Of a stretch of 64,000 nucleotides of DNA, positions 26,474-35,425 are shown piece after piece. The first letter of the stretch is position 1, and each line of letters begins with the position of its first letter. The position numbers were made by a program, and so were the translations under genes. Source of the stretch: Actinobacteria bacterium IMCC26256. GTDB taxonomy: Bacteria > Actinomycetota > Acidimicrobiia > IMCC26256. Under the pieces are notes generated by a model that saw only the letters and a program-made list of their open reading frames with translations, searched no databases and was not told the DNA's origin. The DNA lies in contig CP011489.1 of the NCBI GenBank assembly GCA_001023575.1, positions 1,363,001-1,427,000 on the forward strand. Reading direction: 5' to 3'.

Positions 26474-27135
26474 GCGAACTCACACGTCTCCCTGAGCCGG
26501 AGTTAATGGATACTCCCGAGCAAGTATCTGCCTACGTAGCCGCAGATTTCTCGGTCCCTCATGAAGCGCTGGTCTCTAAGTTCGCCGAGCTTTTCCCTGA
26601 CTTTGGGTCTGGGCTTGTACTCGACATCGGCTGCGGGGCTGCTGATGTAACTGCGCGCTTCGCTCTTCGGTACCCAGAGGCTCGGATACTCGGTATCGAT
26701 GCGGGCCCTGAGATGTTGAGAGTTGGAGTCGCCCACATAGAGAGACTTGGATTATCGAGCCGTGTCACTCTTGAGGAGCTCCACATCCCAAGCCCCAGAC
26801 TCGAGGAGTTGGGGGCATTCGATGCATTTATAAGCAACTCGCTCCTCCACCACCTAGCGGATCCGTCAGCGCTCTGGGAGAGCCTCAAATACTCGGCACC
26901 TGGAGCCCCCGTATTCGTGCAGGACCTTCGGCGCCCTTATAACCGTCAAATGCTTGAGGCACTCGTCGAGACGCACACAGAGGATTTTGCTCACGAACTG
27001 ATAACGGATTTTCATAACTCGCTTCGGGCTTCCTATACCGCAGCCGAGGTACGCGAGCAACTAACTAAAGCTGGTCTAACGCTCACGGTTGAGGAGGTAG
27101 GCGACCGCCACCTCATTGTTTACGGACGCCTATAA
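26464..27135 (+). CDS. Class I SAM-dependent methyltransferase
   Basis: This 223-residue methyltransferase has motif I VLDIGCGAADVTARFA (about 56-71), followed by GIDAGPEML and an FDAFISNSLLHHL motif IV/V region. It resembles methyltransferase domain 11/25 proteins; the substrate is unknown. ATG 26464 lies inside the end of the PuuD-like gene, and AGAGG is just upstream. As the last gene of the SDR/GS-like/PuuD-like operon it may modify an amine or act on an unrelated metabolite. Confidence 0.85.
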   Translation: MQVSELTRLPEPELMDTPEQVSAYVAADFSVPHEALVSKFAELFPDFGSGLVLDIGCGAADVTARFALRYPEARILGIDAGPEMLRVGVAHIERLGLSSRVTLEELHIPSPRLEELGAFDAFISNSLLHHLADPSALWESLKYSAPGAPVFVQDLRRPYNRQMLEALVETHTEDFAHELITDFHNSLRASYTAAEVREQLTKAGLTLTVEEVGDRHLIVYGRL

Positions 27136-27164
27136 GCCTCTGACTCGAGAGAACCTGAAGGAAC

Positions 27165-27932
27165 CTAAATAGCGTTCGGGCGAATTAGTGCGTCGGTACC
27201 GCCGTCTACAAAGAGAAGACTGCCGTGCACCCATGAGGCTTCTTCGCTTAATAACCAAGCGATTGGTGCAGCGACTTCATCGGCGCTCCCCTGACGCCCC
27301 AATGGGATAGGTACAAGGTCGACTAGCGGGCCGAGTGTTTCATCGGCACGCGATGCGTCAAGAAGTGCGCTTGCAAAAGGACCTGGAGCTATAGCGTTTA
27401 AGCGCACACCGGCCTCTCCCCAGAGAGTTGTACGCCGCCTGATCGCCCTTGCCACTGCCAACTTCGATGAGGCATAGGCAGTATTCCCTGGGACACCGCC
27501 AGCGATTGATAGCGCTAGCACTTCGTCTCCTGCGACACATGCTTCGACAAGGTCTGCGCGAACTGTTGGGTCAAGAGTGATGGAGTTTGAGGAAACGGCT
27601 ACACAGGCTGCTCCCTCTCTCATTCTTAGCAATGGAAACAGACCGTCAATTAGAGCAAACGCTCCAAAGAAGTTCACAGCCACAACTAATGGCGACTCCA
27701 GATGTGGCCCTACTCCAGCGATAGAGGCAACGCCATCAAGAGCCCCATCGAGGAGTTTCTCAACCCCCGCTATTGCAGCAAGTCTTCCATCGACTTTTGA
27801 TAGGTCAGCATTTACCTCTGCGCCGTGCAGATCAATGCCGATGACGCGATCTCCTTGACCCTCAAGGCGTGCACGCAGTGCAGCGCCGAGGCCAGATGAG
27901 ACACCCGATACAGCAAATGTTCGCTGAGTCAT
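27165..27932 (-). CDS. Short-chain dehydrogenase/reductase B (3-alpha-HSD/carbonyl-reductase-like)
   Basis: This 255-residue SDR has a GVSSGLGAALR loop, lacks the usual NNAG (ASIAGVG stands in its place), and keeps the YASSK catalytic pair. The layout, with a short NADLSKVDG block after strand 3, resembles the 3-alpha-hydroxysteroid dehydrogenase/carbonyl reductase-like group. Its ATG overlaps the cyclase stop (ATGA), and it is the last gene of a four-gene operon with SDR C, an acyl-CoA ligase and a cyclase-family protein. Substrate is unknown. Confidence 0.85.
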   Translation of the reverse strand: MTQRTFAVSGVSSGLGAALRARLEGQGDRVIGIDLHGAEVNADLSKVDGRLAAIAGVEKLLDGALDGVASIAGVGPHLESPLVVAVNFFGAFALIDGLFPLLRMREGAACVAVSSNSITLDPTVRADLVEACVAGDEVLALSIAGGVPGNTAYASSKLAVARAIRRRTTLWGEAGVRLNAIAPGPFASALLDASRADETLGPLVDLVPIPLGRQGSADEVAAPIAWLLSEEASWVHGSLLFVDGGTDALIRPNAI

Positions 27933-28861
27933 TTAGTCGCGACCGGAGCAAGTAGCCCACCACATCCATTAGTAACTGGAATCGGGGTTGCACTCAGGAG
28001 AAATTCGTAGACACCGTCGGCTGCGCAGTCTTGCGCTAACTCATCTAGATCCCACTGCTGACCCTGCGGCATTCCAACATCTCTAAGCATGATCATGTGA
28101 ACAGGAAAGAGATACGGATTGGCTCCCGGGCAAGGGTATGGCTCAAAAACGTGCGTGTCGTTTGCAACGCAGGCGACATTGTTGTCGTGTAGCCATTCGA
28201 CTGCATCGAGACCTATCCCGGGGGAGATATCTGCGTAGCGCTGCTTGTCACCAATTTTAAAGAAATGCATCTGGCCGGTCCTCACCAGCACTGCATCACC
28301 GGGCATCACAGTTAACCCAGCCGTGGAGAGGCACTCCTCTAGATCTGCACCGGTAATTGAGTACGAATCCTCGAACCAATCGACACCTTTAAGGCGTGCA
28401 ACATCGCAGAGAAGGCCACGCGTAACCACAGGCCCAAAATTCTGAACTCCGAGGCGAGTCGCTCCGGCGTCCTGCGAGATTACCGATGCCGGCAATCCGT
28501 TGAAGAGCAGGCCGTCGTACCCCGCATGTGCAAGTGCATCCCAATGCGTTGTCGATTGAAGCCCAGTCTCAATTTTGTCGTCGCTAGTTGCAAAATCTCC
28601 TGAATCTCCCGTAAAGGCATACGAGACTGATGTCATTGTGTGCAGAGGATTCGACCGGCCAGGAATGCGGCCCGTCTGGGGACCATCTGCATCTACAGGA
28701 ATCGCTAACGGGAAAGAGACTCCGCGGCGTACAGCGGAGGCCCCTCGCATTGTGGAGGCCGCATCAAGGAGATTGAGGGTGCCGCGTTGATCCTCGGCTC
28801 CCCATCGCCCCCAATTAGATACCCTCGCAGCCAGGGCGCGCTGATTCTCGTCAAGTGGCAC
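27929..28861 (-). CDS. Cyclase-family metal hydrolase (kynurenine-formamidase-like)
   Basis: This 310-residue protein belongs to the cyclase family that includes bacterial kynurenine formamidase and isatin hydrolase. The motif STTHWDALAHAGYDG (about residue 97) supplies the His and Asp metal ligands. GDAVLVRTGQM and NDTHVFEPYP are further family blocks. It is longer than KynB (about 210) and matches the longer group found in actinobacteria. The start is GTG 28861, 6 bases after the acyl-CoA ligase stop. It probably hydrolyses a cyclic amide, lactone or ester within this operon's pathway. Confidence 0.82.
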   Translation of the reverse strand: MPLDENQRALAARVSNWGRWGAEDQRGTLNLLDAASTMRGASAVRRGVSFPLAIPVDADGPQTGRIPGRSNPLHTMTSVSYAFTGDSGDFATSDDKIETGLQSTTHWDALAHAGYDGLLFNGLPASVISQDAGATRLGVQNFGPVVTRGLLCDVARLKGVDWFEDSYSITGADLEECLSTAGLTVMPGDAVLVRTGQMHFFKIGDKQRYADISPGIGLDAVEWLHDNNVACVANDTHVFEPYPCPGANPYLFPVHMIMLRDVGMPQGQQWDLDELAQDCAADGVYEFLLSATPIPVTNGCGGLLAPVATK

Positions 28862-28867
28862 GGGGGG

Positions 28868-30460
28868 TCAAACCTCCGAGTACTTCTTGCGCAGTTCGTG
28901 CTTCAATACCTTGCCTGTTGGATTGCGAGGTAGCGCGGGAAGAATCTCAAGCTGCTCGGGAATCTTTTGAATCATTAGGCCTGCGTCCTTACAGAAAGTA
29001 AAGAGTTCAGCAAGCTCAGGCGCAGCTGCGTTCTCCGCGACAACTATTACCGCGCATGCCCTCTCACCAGATGAAACATCCGGAAGGCCAACCACAGCAA
29101 CATCTGCAATAGACGGGTGAGTAAAGAGCAGGTCCTCAACTTCCTTAGCGGAGATGTTCTCACCCTTGCGGATAATTACATCCTTAAGGCGCCCCGTGAT
29201 TGTGACGTAACCGTCAGCATCAACAATGCCGAGATCGCCTGTTCGGAAGTAACCCTCATCATCGAACCCAGTTGAGTTCAAAGCAGGTTCTGTATACCCA
29301 AGACACATCTGCGGGCCTCGAACGCGTATCTCTCCCTCTACCCCGCGTCCGACTACCTCGCCCTCAATTGTCACAACCTTGACCACGACACCTGCGGTGA
29401 GCGGGCCCTCGGTCTTTGCAAGCTGTTCATCGGTGTCGGTCGTGCGCGCCATCGAGAGAATCGGACACTCGGTAAGCCCATAACCAGAGAGAATGCCAGC
29501 GCCCCCGAGTTGTTCTTTTACGTCGTAGTGAAGCTGAGGCGGTTTCGCTGCTCCCCCGCCGACAAAGAGTCGTGTCTCTGGGAAGAGTGGGTGGTCCGCG
29601 TGCTGCTGCGCCTCTAGGTATGCAAGGTGAAAGAAGGTGCCAGCGCCTGCGACAGTTACCCGCTCACGTTCAAGCACAGGGATTGTTGTTGCAGGGAGAA
29701 ACGCCTCAACAATTACCTGGGGTGTGCCTGCGATCAGTCCTGCAAAAAGCCAGCCCGCTCCACCGATATGAGTAAAGGGAAATATCAACGCGTTGCGATC
29801 GGCAGCGGTGAGTTTAAAGGCATCGACCATTGCGTAGCCGGAGTGAGCAACCGTCATATCGGTATGGCGTGCTCCCTTTGGGTCAGCAGTAGTACCAGAT
29901 GTATAGAAGAGCCAGCGGAGCGGCGCCTCTATCTGCATGCCTGGACTAAAAGTGCCCAACGCTCCAGTCGGCTCTGCGCCAAGAGATTTTGGATCGCCCT
30001 CTGGAAGATTGCTGCGCTCAACAACGACCACCTTGAGCCCGGGCGTCTCGATCGCGATTGAATTCGCCATTGCCGCGTAGTCAAAGCCGCGCCACTCGCC
30101 GGTTACGACCAATACCTTTGCACCAGATTCACGCACAACGAAACCAACCTCACGATCACGGTAGATCGGAAGGATTGGATTCTGCACTGCACCGAGGCGG
30201 GAGAGGCCGCCTACAAGGACCATGGACTCAAGCCACGTCGGCAACTGCCATGCAACGACATCGCCCTCACCGATGCCTAGCGCAGCAAAGCCTGCTGCAC
30301 AGCGCAGTCCGGCATCACGGTATTCGGCAAACGTCAGCGAGCGACCGTCTTCATCTATAGCGAAACGAGCATCCGGCGTTGCCTCGGCGCGTTGATTGAT
30401 CAAATCCCAGAGTGAGCTCCACTCGGTTAACCAGCCATTAGCTCCGCTCGCTTGTGTCAT
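28868..30460 (-). CDS. AMP-forming acyl-CoA synthetase A
   Basis: This 530-residue adenylate-forming enzyme has the P-loop YTSGTTADPKG (about residue 191), GYGLTECPI, the hinge YFRTGDLGIVD and ITGRLKDVIIRKGENISAKEVE, and the catalytic Lys in NPTGKVLKHEL. It activates a carboxylic acid to its CoA thioester. The FadD-like length and the cyclase and SDR partners suggest a cyclic or alicyclic acid substrate, but this is inference. ATGA overlap with SDR C upstream. Confidence 0.9.
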   Translation of the reverse strand: MTQASGANGWLTEWSSLWDLINQRAEATPDARFAIDEDGRSLTFAEYRDAGLRCAAGFAALGIGEGDVVAWQLPTWLESMVLVGGLSRLGAVQNPILPIYRDREVGFVVRESGAKVLVVTGEWRGFDYAAMANSIAIETPGLKVVVVERSNLPEGDPKSLGAEPTGALGTFSPGMQIEAPLRWLFYTSGTTADPKGARHTDMTVAHSGYAMVDAFKLTAADRNALIFPFTHIGGAGWLFAGLIAGTPQVIVEAFLPATTIPVLERERVTVAGAGTFFHLAYLEAQQHADHPLFPETRLFVGGGAAKPPQLHYDVKEQLGGAGILSGYGLTECPILSMARTTDTDEQLAKTEGPLTAGVVVKVVTIEGEVVGRGVEGEIRVRGPQMCLGYTEPALNSTGFDDEGYFRTGDLGIVDADGYVTITGRLKDVIIRKGENISAKEVEDLLFTHPSIADVAVVGLPDVSSGERACAVIVVAENAAAPELAELFTFCKDAGLMIQKIPEQLEILPALPRNPTGKVLKHELRKKYSEV

Positions 30461-31227
30461 TCGGGGAATCCTCCGCCATAGCTAACAAGACCACCATCGA
30501 AGTTAACGATCGAACCCACCATGTAGCGAGCATCGTCTGAGGCTACATATGCAACGCAGGTTGCGACCTCCTCTGCCTGAGATACGCCGATCTTCGAGAT
30601 AATCGTACGAAGATCATCAACAGAGGCACCCTCGGGGAGTTTGAATGACTTGGTAAGAGGCGTGCGCATTCCGCCTGGAGCGACAGCGTTGACTCTGACT
30701 CCACGCGCTACGTACTCAACCGCGAGAGCACGCGTGAGATTCACGACTCCGCCCTTTGATGCGCAGTACGCGGCACTAAACGGCTGACCCATGAAGCCCG
30801 CATTCGACGCGATATTCACGATTGTGCCCCCACCGTCAAGAAGATAAGGAAGGGTTGCGCGGCACATGAAGAATGTCCCATCGAGGTTTACAGCGATGAT
30901 CCTTCTCCACTGCTCTGCAGTCTCCTCCTCAGATCGCGCAGAGCCAAGAATGCCTGCAGAGTTGACGAGTATCTGAGGGCGACCGAGGGCGGACGAGACG
31001 GCCTCCACCGTGGAGATACATCCATCAAAATCAGAGACATCGGAGCGGAAGGCTGTTGCTTTGCCTCCGTTGGAGACGATCTCGGCAGCGACTCGTTCGG
31101 CTGCCTCCTCCGCTATATCCAACACCGCGACCTTTGCGCCCTCAGCGGCGAATAGTTCAGCCGTGGCTTTCCCTAGGCCTGAGCCCGCTCCAGTAACGAT
31201 TGCAGTGCGGTCTGTAAAGCGGGGCAT
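30457..31227 (-). CDS. Short-chain dehydrogenase/reductase C
   Basis: This 256-residue classical SDR has TGAGSGLGKATAE (about 11-23), VNSAGILG, NIASNAGFMG and YCASKGG with the catalytic Tyr and Lys. AAGGGAG precedes ATG 31227. It is the first gene of a four-gene operon (SDR C, acyl-CoA ligase, cyclase, SDR B) with coupled junctions. Its upstream region is divergent from the next acyl-CoA ligase operon. Confidence 0.88.
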   Translation of the reverse strand: MPRFTDRTAIVTGAGSGLGKATAELFAAEGAKVAVLDIAEEAAERVAAEIVSNGGKATAFRSDVSDFDGCISTVEAVSSALGRPQILVNSAGILGSARSEEETAEQWRRIIAVNLDGTFFMCRATLPYLLDGGGTIVNIASNAGFMGQPFSAAYCASKGGVVNLTRALAVEYVARGVRVNAVAPGGMRTPLTKSFKLPEGASVDDLRTIISKIGVSQAEEVATCVAYVASDDARYMVGSIVNFDGGLVSYGGGFPE

Positions 31228-31395
31228 GGAACTCCCTTATGGAGGATTAGACGGGTATGGAGAATGAATTAAGGTTAGAGCCGTCGAATCTAACAAGCGG
31301 CGAGAGGTCCGTGCGAGGCAGAGGGCCTGGCGCAGCCCTCACCGTACTGCCGGAGACGCCAATGGAGACTCTGCCCACGTAACCTCCATAACTGC
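31228..31395. other. Divergent intergenic region with two inverted repeats
   Basis: This 168-base gap separates two operons. GTTAGA (31274-31279) and TCTAAC (31289-31294) form a spaced dyad. GAGGGC (31321-31326) and GCCCTC (31335-31340) form a hairpin with an 8-base loop. Either could be an operator; neither is strong alone. Confidence 0.35.
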
Positions 31396-32934
31396 GTGGA
31401 TCAAAGCAATGAAATACCTACCTCAGAGCCTCACTCACTAGGCATCGATACTGGCTTCACAACCAGAGACGCACTCCGGGCTGCTGCCCTACGCCATCCA
31501 CAGAGAGAGGCCTACGTCCACGGAGAGCGTCGCATCAACTATGCCCAACTTGAGGCGGCGAGCAAAGGGGCGGGTTCGCTCCTAATGGAGTCCGGCGTCA
31601 AGGTTGGCGATGTAGTGGCGATCCTGCTGCCTAGCGGAGTCGATTACGCAATTTGGTACTTGGCCTGCCTACGAATCGGAGCGATAGCGACTGGAGTAAA
31701 TCGTCGCCTCGCGGAGCCAGAGCAGCGCAGCATCATCTCGAGAACAATGCCAAGAGTCAGCATCGTCATGGAGCCTAACGACGCGCCATTTGGTCTCGAG
31801 TGTGGCCATTTGATTACCTCTGAGGCATTCGAGTCCGCATATTTGCGCCCACTCGCAGAGGAGCCGACCATCAATGAGAGCACGGTTGCATGCATCGTTT
31901 GGACAAGCGGAACAACCGGTGAACCTAAAGGCGCTGTTTATGACCACGCGCGCCTTGAGGCGATCTCGCGCAACATTGGGGATCTAACTGCAGATGCCGA
32001 TCGACGGCTTGTATCCCTCCCATTCGCACACGTCGGGTACATGACCCGAGTCTGGGATGAGATTGCACACGGAACAACTCTCGTCATGACCGGCGAGCCT
32101 TGGTCGCCCAGCGAGACGCTTCGCCTCCTACGCGATGAATCGATCACGGTTGGAACAGGGGTCCCGACACAGTGGGAGTTGGTGCTTGCCCATCCGGACC
32201 TTGCATTAACTGACTGCTCACACCTTCGACTATGTGGCATCGGTGGATCGGCTGTCTCGCCTGACTTGATCAGGCGCATGAGGTTTGCCCTCGCATGCCC
32301 AGTCATGAATCGATATACGAGTACCGAGGCAGGAGTCAGTACCGGCACCGAGATTGGGGATCCCGACGAGGTCGTTGCCGAGACAGTAGGAAAGCCGGCG
32401 AGCGAAGTCGAACTGCGTTTGGTTGACGGGGATGGCGATGATGTCGAGCCAGGAGCGGTAGGTGAGATTCTTCTGCGCTCCCCAATGGTCATGATCGGCT
32501 ACTGGCAAGACCCGTCCCTAACTTCAAGCGTGCTCGAAGCAGATGGCTGGCTAAGGACCGGAGACCTAGCTCGGCGCGATGAATCTGGCAACCTACGGAT
32601 AGTGGGGCGATTAAAGGAGATGTACATCCGCGGGGGCTATAACGTCTACCCGGCAGAGATTGAGAATGTCTTGAGCAAGCACCCGCAGATAGGGAGAGTG
32701 GCGATTGTGCCTGCTCCAGCTGCAGTGCTCGGCGAGATCGGAGTTGCATTCATTGTCCCTAGTGATGCTGCCAACCCTCCAACACTTGAGGCGCTACGGT
32801 CATGGCTGAAGAACAAGCTCGCAGATTACAAAGCCCCTGAGCGCATAGTTATCATGAACGAATTGCCGCTTACGAGCATGCTGAAAGTCGATAAGAAAAC
32901 CCTTACTGAACTAGCGAAAGCGAAAGAGGAATAA
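31396..32934 (+). CDS. AMP-forming acyl-CoA synthetase B
   Basis: This 512-residue adenylate-forming enzyme has the P-loop VWTSGTTGEPKG (about residue 169), YTSTEAGVSTG, WLRTGDLARRD and GRLKEMYIRGGYNVYPAEIE. The C-terminal Lys is in TSMLKVDKKTL, where the usual NxxGK motif is replaced by SMLK. The start is GTG 31396 with no clear ribosome site. Its stop overlaps the next ATG by one base. It forms an operon with an EthD-like protein and a saccharopine-dehydrogenase-like protein. Confidence 0.87.
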   Translation: MDQSNEIPTSEPHSLGIDTGFTTRDALRAAALRHPQREAYVHGERRINYAQLEAASKGAGSLLMESGVKVGDVVAILLPSGVDYAIWYLACLRIGAIATGVNRRLAEPEQRSIISRTMPRVSIVMEPNDAPFGLECGHLITSEAFESAYLRPLAEEPTINESTVACIVWTSGTTGEPKGAVYDHARLEAISRNIGDLTADADRRLVSLPFAHVGYMTRVWDEIAHGTTLVMTGEPWSPSETLRLLRDESITVGTGVPTQWELVLAHPDLALTDCSHLRLCGIGGSAVSPDLIRRMRFALACPVMNRYTSTEAGVSTGTEIGDPDEVVAETVGKPASEVELRLVDGDGDDVEPGAVGEILLRSPMVMIGYWQDPSLTSSVLEADGWLRTGDLARRDESGNLRIVGRLKEMYIRGGYNVYPAEIENVLSKHPQIGRVAIVPAPAAVLGEIGVAFIVPSDAANPPTLEALRSWLKNKLADYKAPERIVIMNELPLTSMLKVDKKTLTELAKAKEE

Positions 32935-33731
32935 TGGCAATCCAAGAAGTCGGGAGTGGCGATACACGCAAGAAGCCCATCAAACTTGGTGGGGCGCTCG
33001 TTACTCTCGTTGAGCCTCACCGCGGGCATGAGGTCGAGTACAACCGCTGGTACGAGCGCGACCACTACTACTCGGGGTGCATGATTGGTGCATGGACAAT
33101 CGCTGGCACGCGTTTTGTTGCGACGAGCGACTGCAAAGCGAAGCGCTATCCAGCCAACTCTTCATTTGCTCCTGATACCAGCAAGGGTTCCTACCTAGCG
33201 CTGTACTGGATACTCGCTGGCAAGTTTGGTGAGTGGATTCAATGGGGTACGGATCAGGTCAATTGGCTCCATGAGAATGATCGAATGTTCCCCCATCGCG
33301 ACCACGTGCACACGCTCATGTACAAGGTGGCCGGCGAGCAGCATGCAACCGAGGATGGCGTCCCCACCGAATTAGCACTTGACCGCAGATATCCAGGGCT
33401 TGCGATGTTCATGTTTGAACTCGCTGAGGGAGTCACGCTCGATCAGGTAAATACATGGTCCGAGTCTCGACCGTTATCGGCCGATCAGATGGTTCGATTT
33501 ACCCCGATTCCGATACTCGCTGACGCTCCATCGGATGTTCCGCGAGACGAGTCTCGCGATCGTGTCCTCCAACTCTTCTTCTTAGAAGGGGATCCGGTAG
33601 ATGCATGGGACTCAAACTTCGCAGCACTTGGGGACGAGTTCGCAGCTGCCGGCCTTGGAAAAGTTGTATTCGCATCGCCATTTAGAGCAACCGTACCGGG
33701 CACGGACACCTACACAGATCAGCTCTGGTAG
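32934..33731 (+). CDS. EthD-like / dimeric alpha-beta-barrel protein of unknown function
   Basis: This 265-residue protein has no confident enzyme match. The N-terminal segment NRWYERDHYYSGCMIGAW, with a substrate-type His, resembles the EthD-like and dimeric alpha-beta-barrel proteins. A second similar module seems to start near residue 160 (GLAMFMFELAEGVTLDQV). There is no signal peptide or membrane segment. The ATG overlaps the acyl-CoA ligase stop (TAATG), and the saccharopine-dehydrogenase-like gene follows after 5 bases, so all three probably act together. EthD-like proteins accompany oxidation of xenobiotic or polyketide-like substrates, but the role here is unknown. Confidence 0.6.
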   Translation: MAIQEVGSGDTRKKPIKLGGALVTLVEPHRGHEVEYNRWYERDHYYSGCMIGAWTIAGTRFVATSDCKAKRYPANSSFAPDTSKGSYLALYWILAGKFGEWIQWGTDQVNWLHENDRMFPHRDHVHTLMYKVAGEQHATEDGVPTELALDRRYPGLAMFMFELAEGVTLDQVNTWSESRPLSADQMVRFTPIPILADAPSDVPRDESRDRVLQLFFLEGDPVDAWDSNFAALGDEFAAAGLGKVVFASPFRATVPGTDTYTDQLW

Positions 33732-33736
33732 ATCAA

Positions 33737-34948
33737 ATGCGTATTCTCGTAATCGGTGCAGGCGGGGTAGGCGGTGCGATAGCAACAGCCGCGTCTCGTA
33801 GAGATTTCTTCGAGCATATGACTATCGCCGACATAGATAAAGAGCGCGCTCGCGAGGTCGCTATTAAGACGCAGGATTCACGCTTCGCCTCTGCTCAAGT
33901 AGATGCGAGTGATTCAGCCTCGATACTTGCACTTGCACGTGAGATCAATGCTGATGTAATCATGAACGCTGCGGACCCTAGATTCGTAATGCCGATATTT
34001 GATGCGGCATTCGAGGCCGGCGCTAATTACATAGATATGGCAATGAGCCTCTCTAAACGCCACCCGGAGTCTCCATACTCCAAGACCGGAGTAATGCTCG
34101 GCGACGAGCAGTTCTCAAGATCGACTGCATGGGAAGAGCGCGGGCTGCTCGCACTCTGCGGGATGGGTGTGGAGCCTGGATTATCAGATGTATTTGCTCG
34201 TTATGCCCAAGATCACCTCTTCTCGGAGATAGATGAAATTGGGGTGCGTGATGGAGGAAATCTTGTAGTGGAGGGATACGACTTCGCCCCTACGTTCTCT
34301 ATCTGGACCACTATCGAGGAGTGCCTCAACCCGCCCTTGATTTGGGAACGCGACCGTGGTTGGTTCACAACCGAGCCATTCTCTGAGCCAGAGGTCTTTA
34401 CTTTTCCGGCGGGCATTGGCGCTGTTGAGTGCGTCAATGTCGAGCACGAAGAGGTTGCTCTGATCCCGAGGTGGATAAAAGCAAAGCGCGTAACTTTTAA
34501 GTACGGACTCGGGGACGAGTTTATTGATGTTCTAAAGACACTCAACAAACTTGGACTTGATCGTGTGGAGCCGGTGCTCGTTAAAGGAAATCTCGTATCT
34601 CCACGAGATTTAGTTGCAGCCTCTCTCCCCAACCCAGCAATGCTCGGCGACCGCATGAGCGGTAAAACCTGTGCTGGTACCTACGTGACCGGGATAGGCA
34701 AAGATGGGAACCCACGAGCAACCTACATGTATCACGTCTCAGATAATGAGGAGACAATGCGTCTGCATGGAGCACAAGCAGTTGTTTGGCAGACAGCGAT
34801 TAACCCGGTAGTCGCAATGGAGCTCATCGCTACAGGGGTCTGGTCCGGGGCAGGAGTTCTAGGCCCCGAGGCTTTTGACGCAGTGCCCTTTCTCAATCTC
34901 ATGGCCGCGATAGGCGAGCCGACCGTCGTAGAGGACCGGGCAATCTGA
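33737..34948 (+). CDS. Saccharopine-dehydrogenase-family oxidoreductase
   Basis: This 403-residue protein begins with a Rossmann loop VIGAGGVGGAIA (about 5-16) and ADID at the end of strand 2. The C-terminal half carries SGKTCAGTYVTG, AVVWQTAINPVVAMEL and GVLGPEAFDAVPFL, typical of the saccharopine/carboxynorspermidine-dehydrogenase-like family. Members reduce an imine between a keto acid and an amine. The acyl-CoA ligase and EthD-like partners do not point to lysine or polyamine metabolism directly. It is the last gene of a three-gene operon. Confidence 0.82.
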   Translation: MRILVIGAGGVGGAIATAASRRDFFEHMTIADIDKERAREVAIKTQDSRFASAQVDASDSASILALAREINADVIMNAADPRFVMPIFDAAFEAGANYIDMAMSLSKRHPESPYSKTGVMLGDEQFSRSTAWEERGLLALCGMGVEPGLSDVFARYAQDHLFSEIDEIGVRDGGNLVVEGYDFAPTFSIWTTIEECLNPPLIWERDRGWFTTEPFSEPEVFTFPAGIGAVECVNVEHEEVALIPRWIKAKRVTFKYGLGDEFIDVLKTLNKLGLDRVEPVLVKGNLVSPRDLVAASLPNPAMLGDRMSGKTCAGTYVTGIGKDGNPRATYMYHVSDNEETMRLHGAQAVVWQTAINPVVAMELIATGVWSGAGVLGPEAFDAVPFLNLMAAIGEPTVVEDRAI

Positions 34949-35013
34949 TCCGGACCTAGTGGCAACAGAGAGGACGATTCACACATAACCACTAGATACA
35001 TAAGGCTGGCGAG

Positions 35014-35019
35014 TAGTTT
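35014..35019 (+). promoter_or_regulatory. -10 box of a possible leaderless promoter for the DUF202 pair
   Basis: TAGTTT ends 8 bases before ATG 35028. A dyad CTAGTGG (34956-34962) and CCACTAG (34989-34995) lies just upstream and might be an operator or a weak terminator for the preceding operon. Confidence 0.35.
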
Positions 35020-35027
35020 CAATCTCA

Positions 35028-35423
35028 ATGAGCAGCGAACCCGAACGTAATCAAGAGGCCACGCCTAGCCCGAGTGAGTCGGGCGGCGAGATAGAGCCCG
35101 ATGTTCGCTTTACCTATGCCAACGAGCGAACATTTCTCGCATGGAATAGAACAGCGCTCGCTCTCATCGCTACAGGAGTAGTCGTGGTGGGTGTCCTACC
35201 CAAATTTCAGATTGACTTCGGTCGGCGGGTGCTTGCAATCCCCATGATTCTCCTCGGTGCATTCATGTCGTTTGCATCGCTGCGCGAATGGAATGCAAAT
35301 GAAAATGCAATGCGACATGAACTTCCGCTACCGCGCTCGTCGCTACCTCGTATTCTCACGATAGGAGTGGTAGTCGTTGCTCTAATCGCTGCTGTTCTCG
35401 CGGCGTTCCAGCACGGCGCCTGA
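35028..35423 (+). CDS. DUF202 (YidH-like) membrane protein A
   Basis: This 131-residue protein has a hydrophilic N-terminus of about 30 residues, the DUF202 signature ANERTFLAWNRTALALI, and three hydrophobic segments (about 44-62, 70-88 and 108-126). The family is widespread and its function is unknown. The second DUF202 gene starts 2 bases after the stop, forming a co-translated pair. Confidence 0.85.
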   Translation: MSSEPERNQEATPSPSESGGEIEPDVRFTYANERTFLAWNRTALALIATGVVVVGVLPKFQIDFGRRVLAIPMILLGAFMSFASLREWNANENAMRHELPLPRSSLPRILTIGVVVVALIAAVLAAFQHGA

Positions 35424-35425
35424 CC

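Noticed and set aside
31938-32492. 184-codon antisense open frame inside acyl-CoA synthetase B
   Set aside because: No recognisable domain or ribosome site, and the sense frame has all adenylate-forming motifs.
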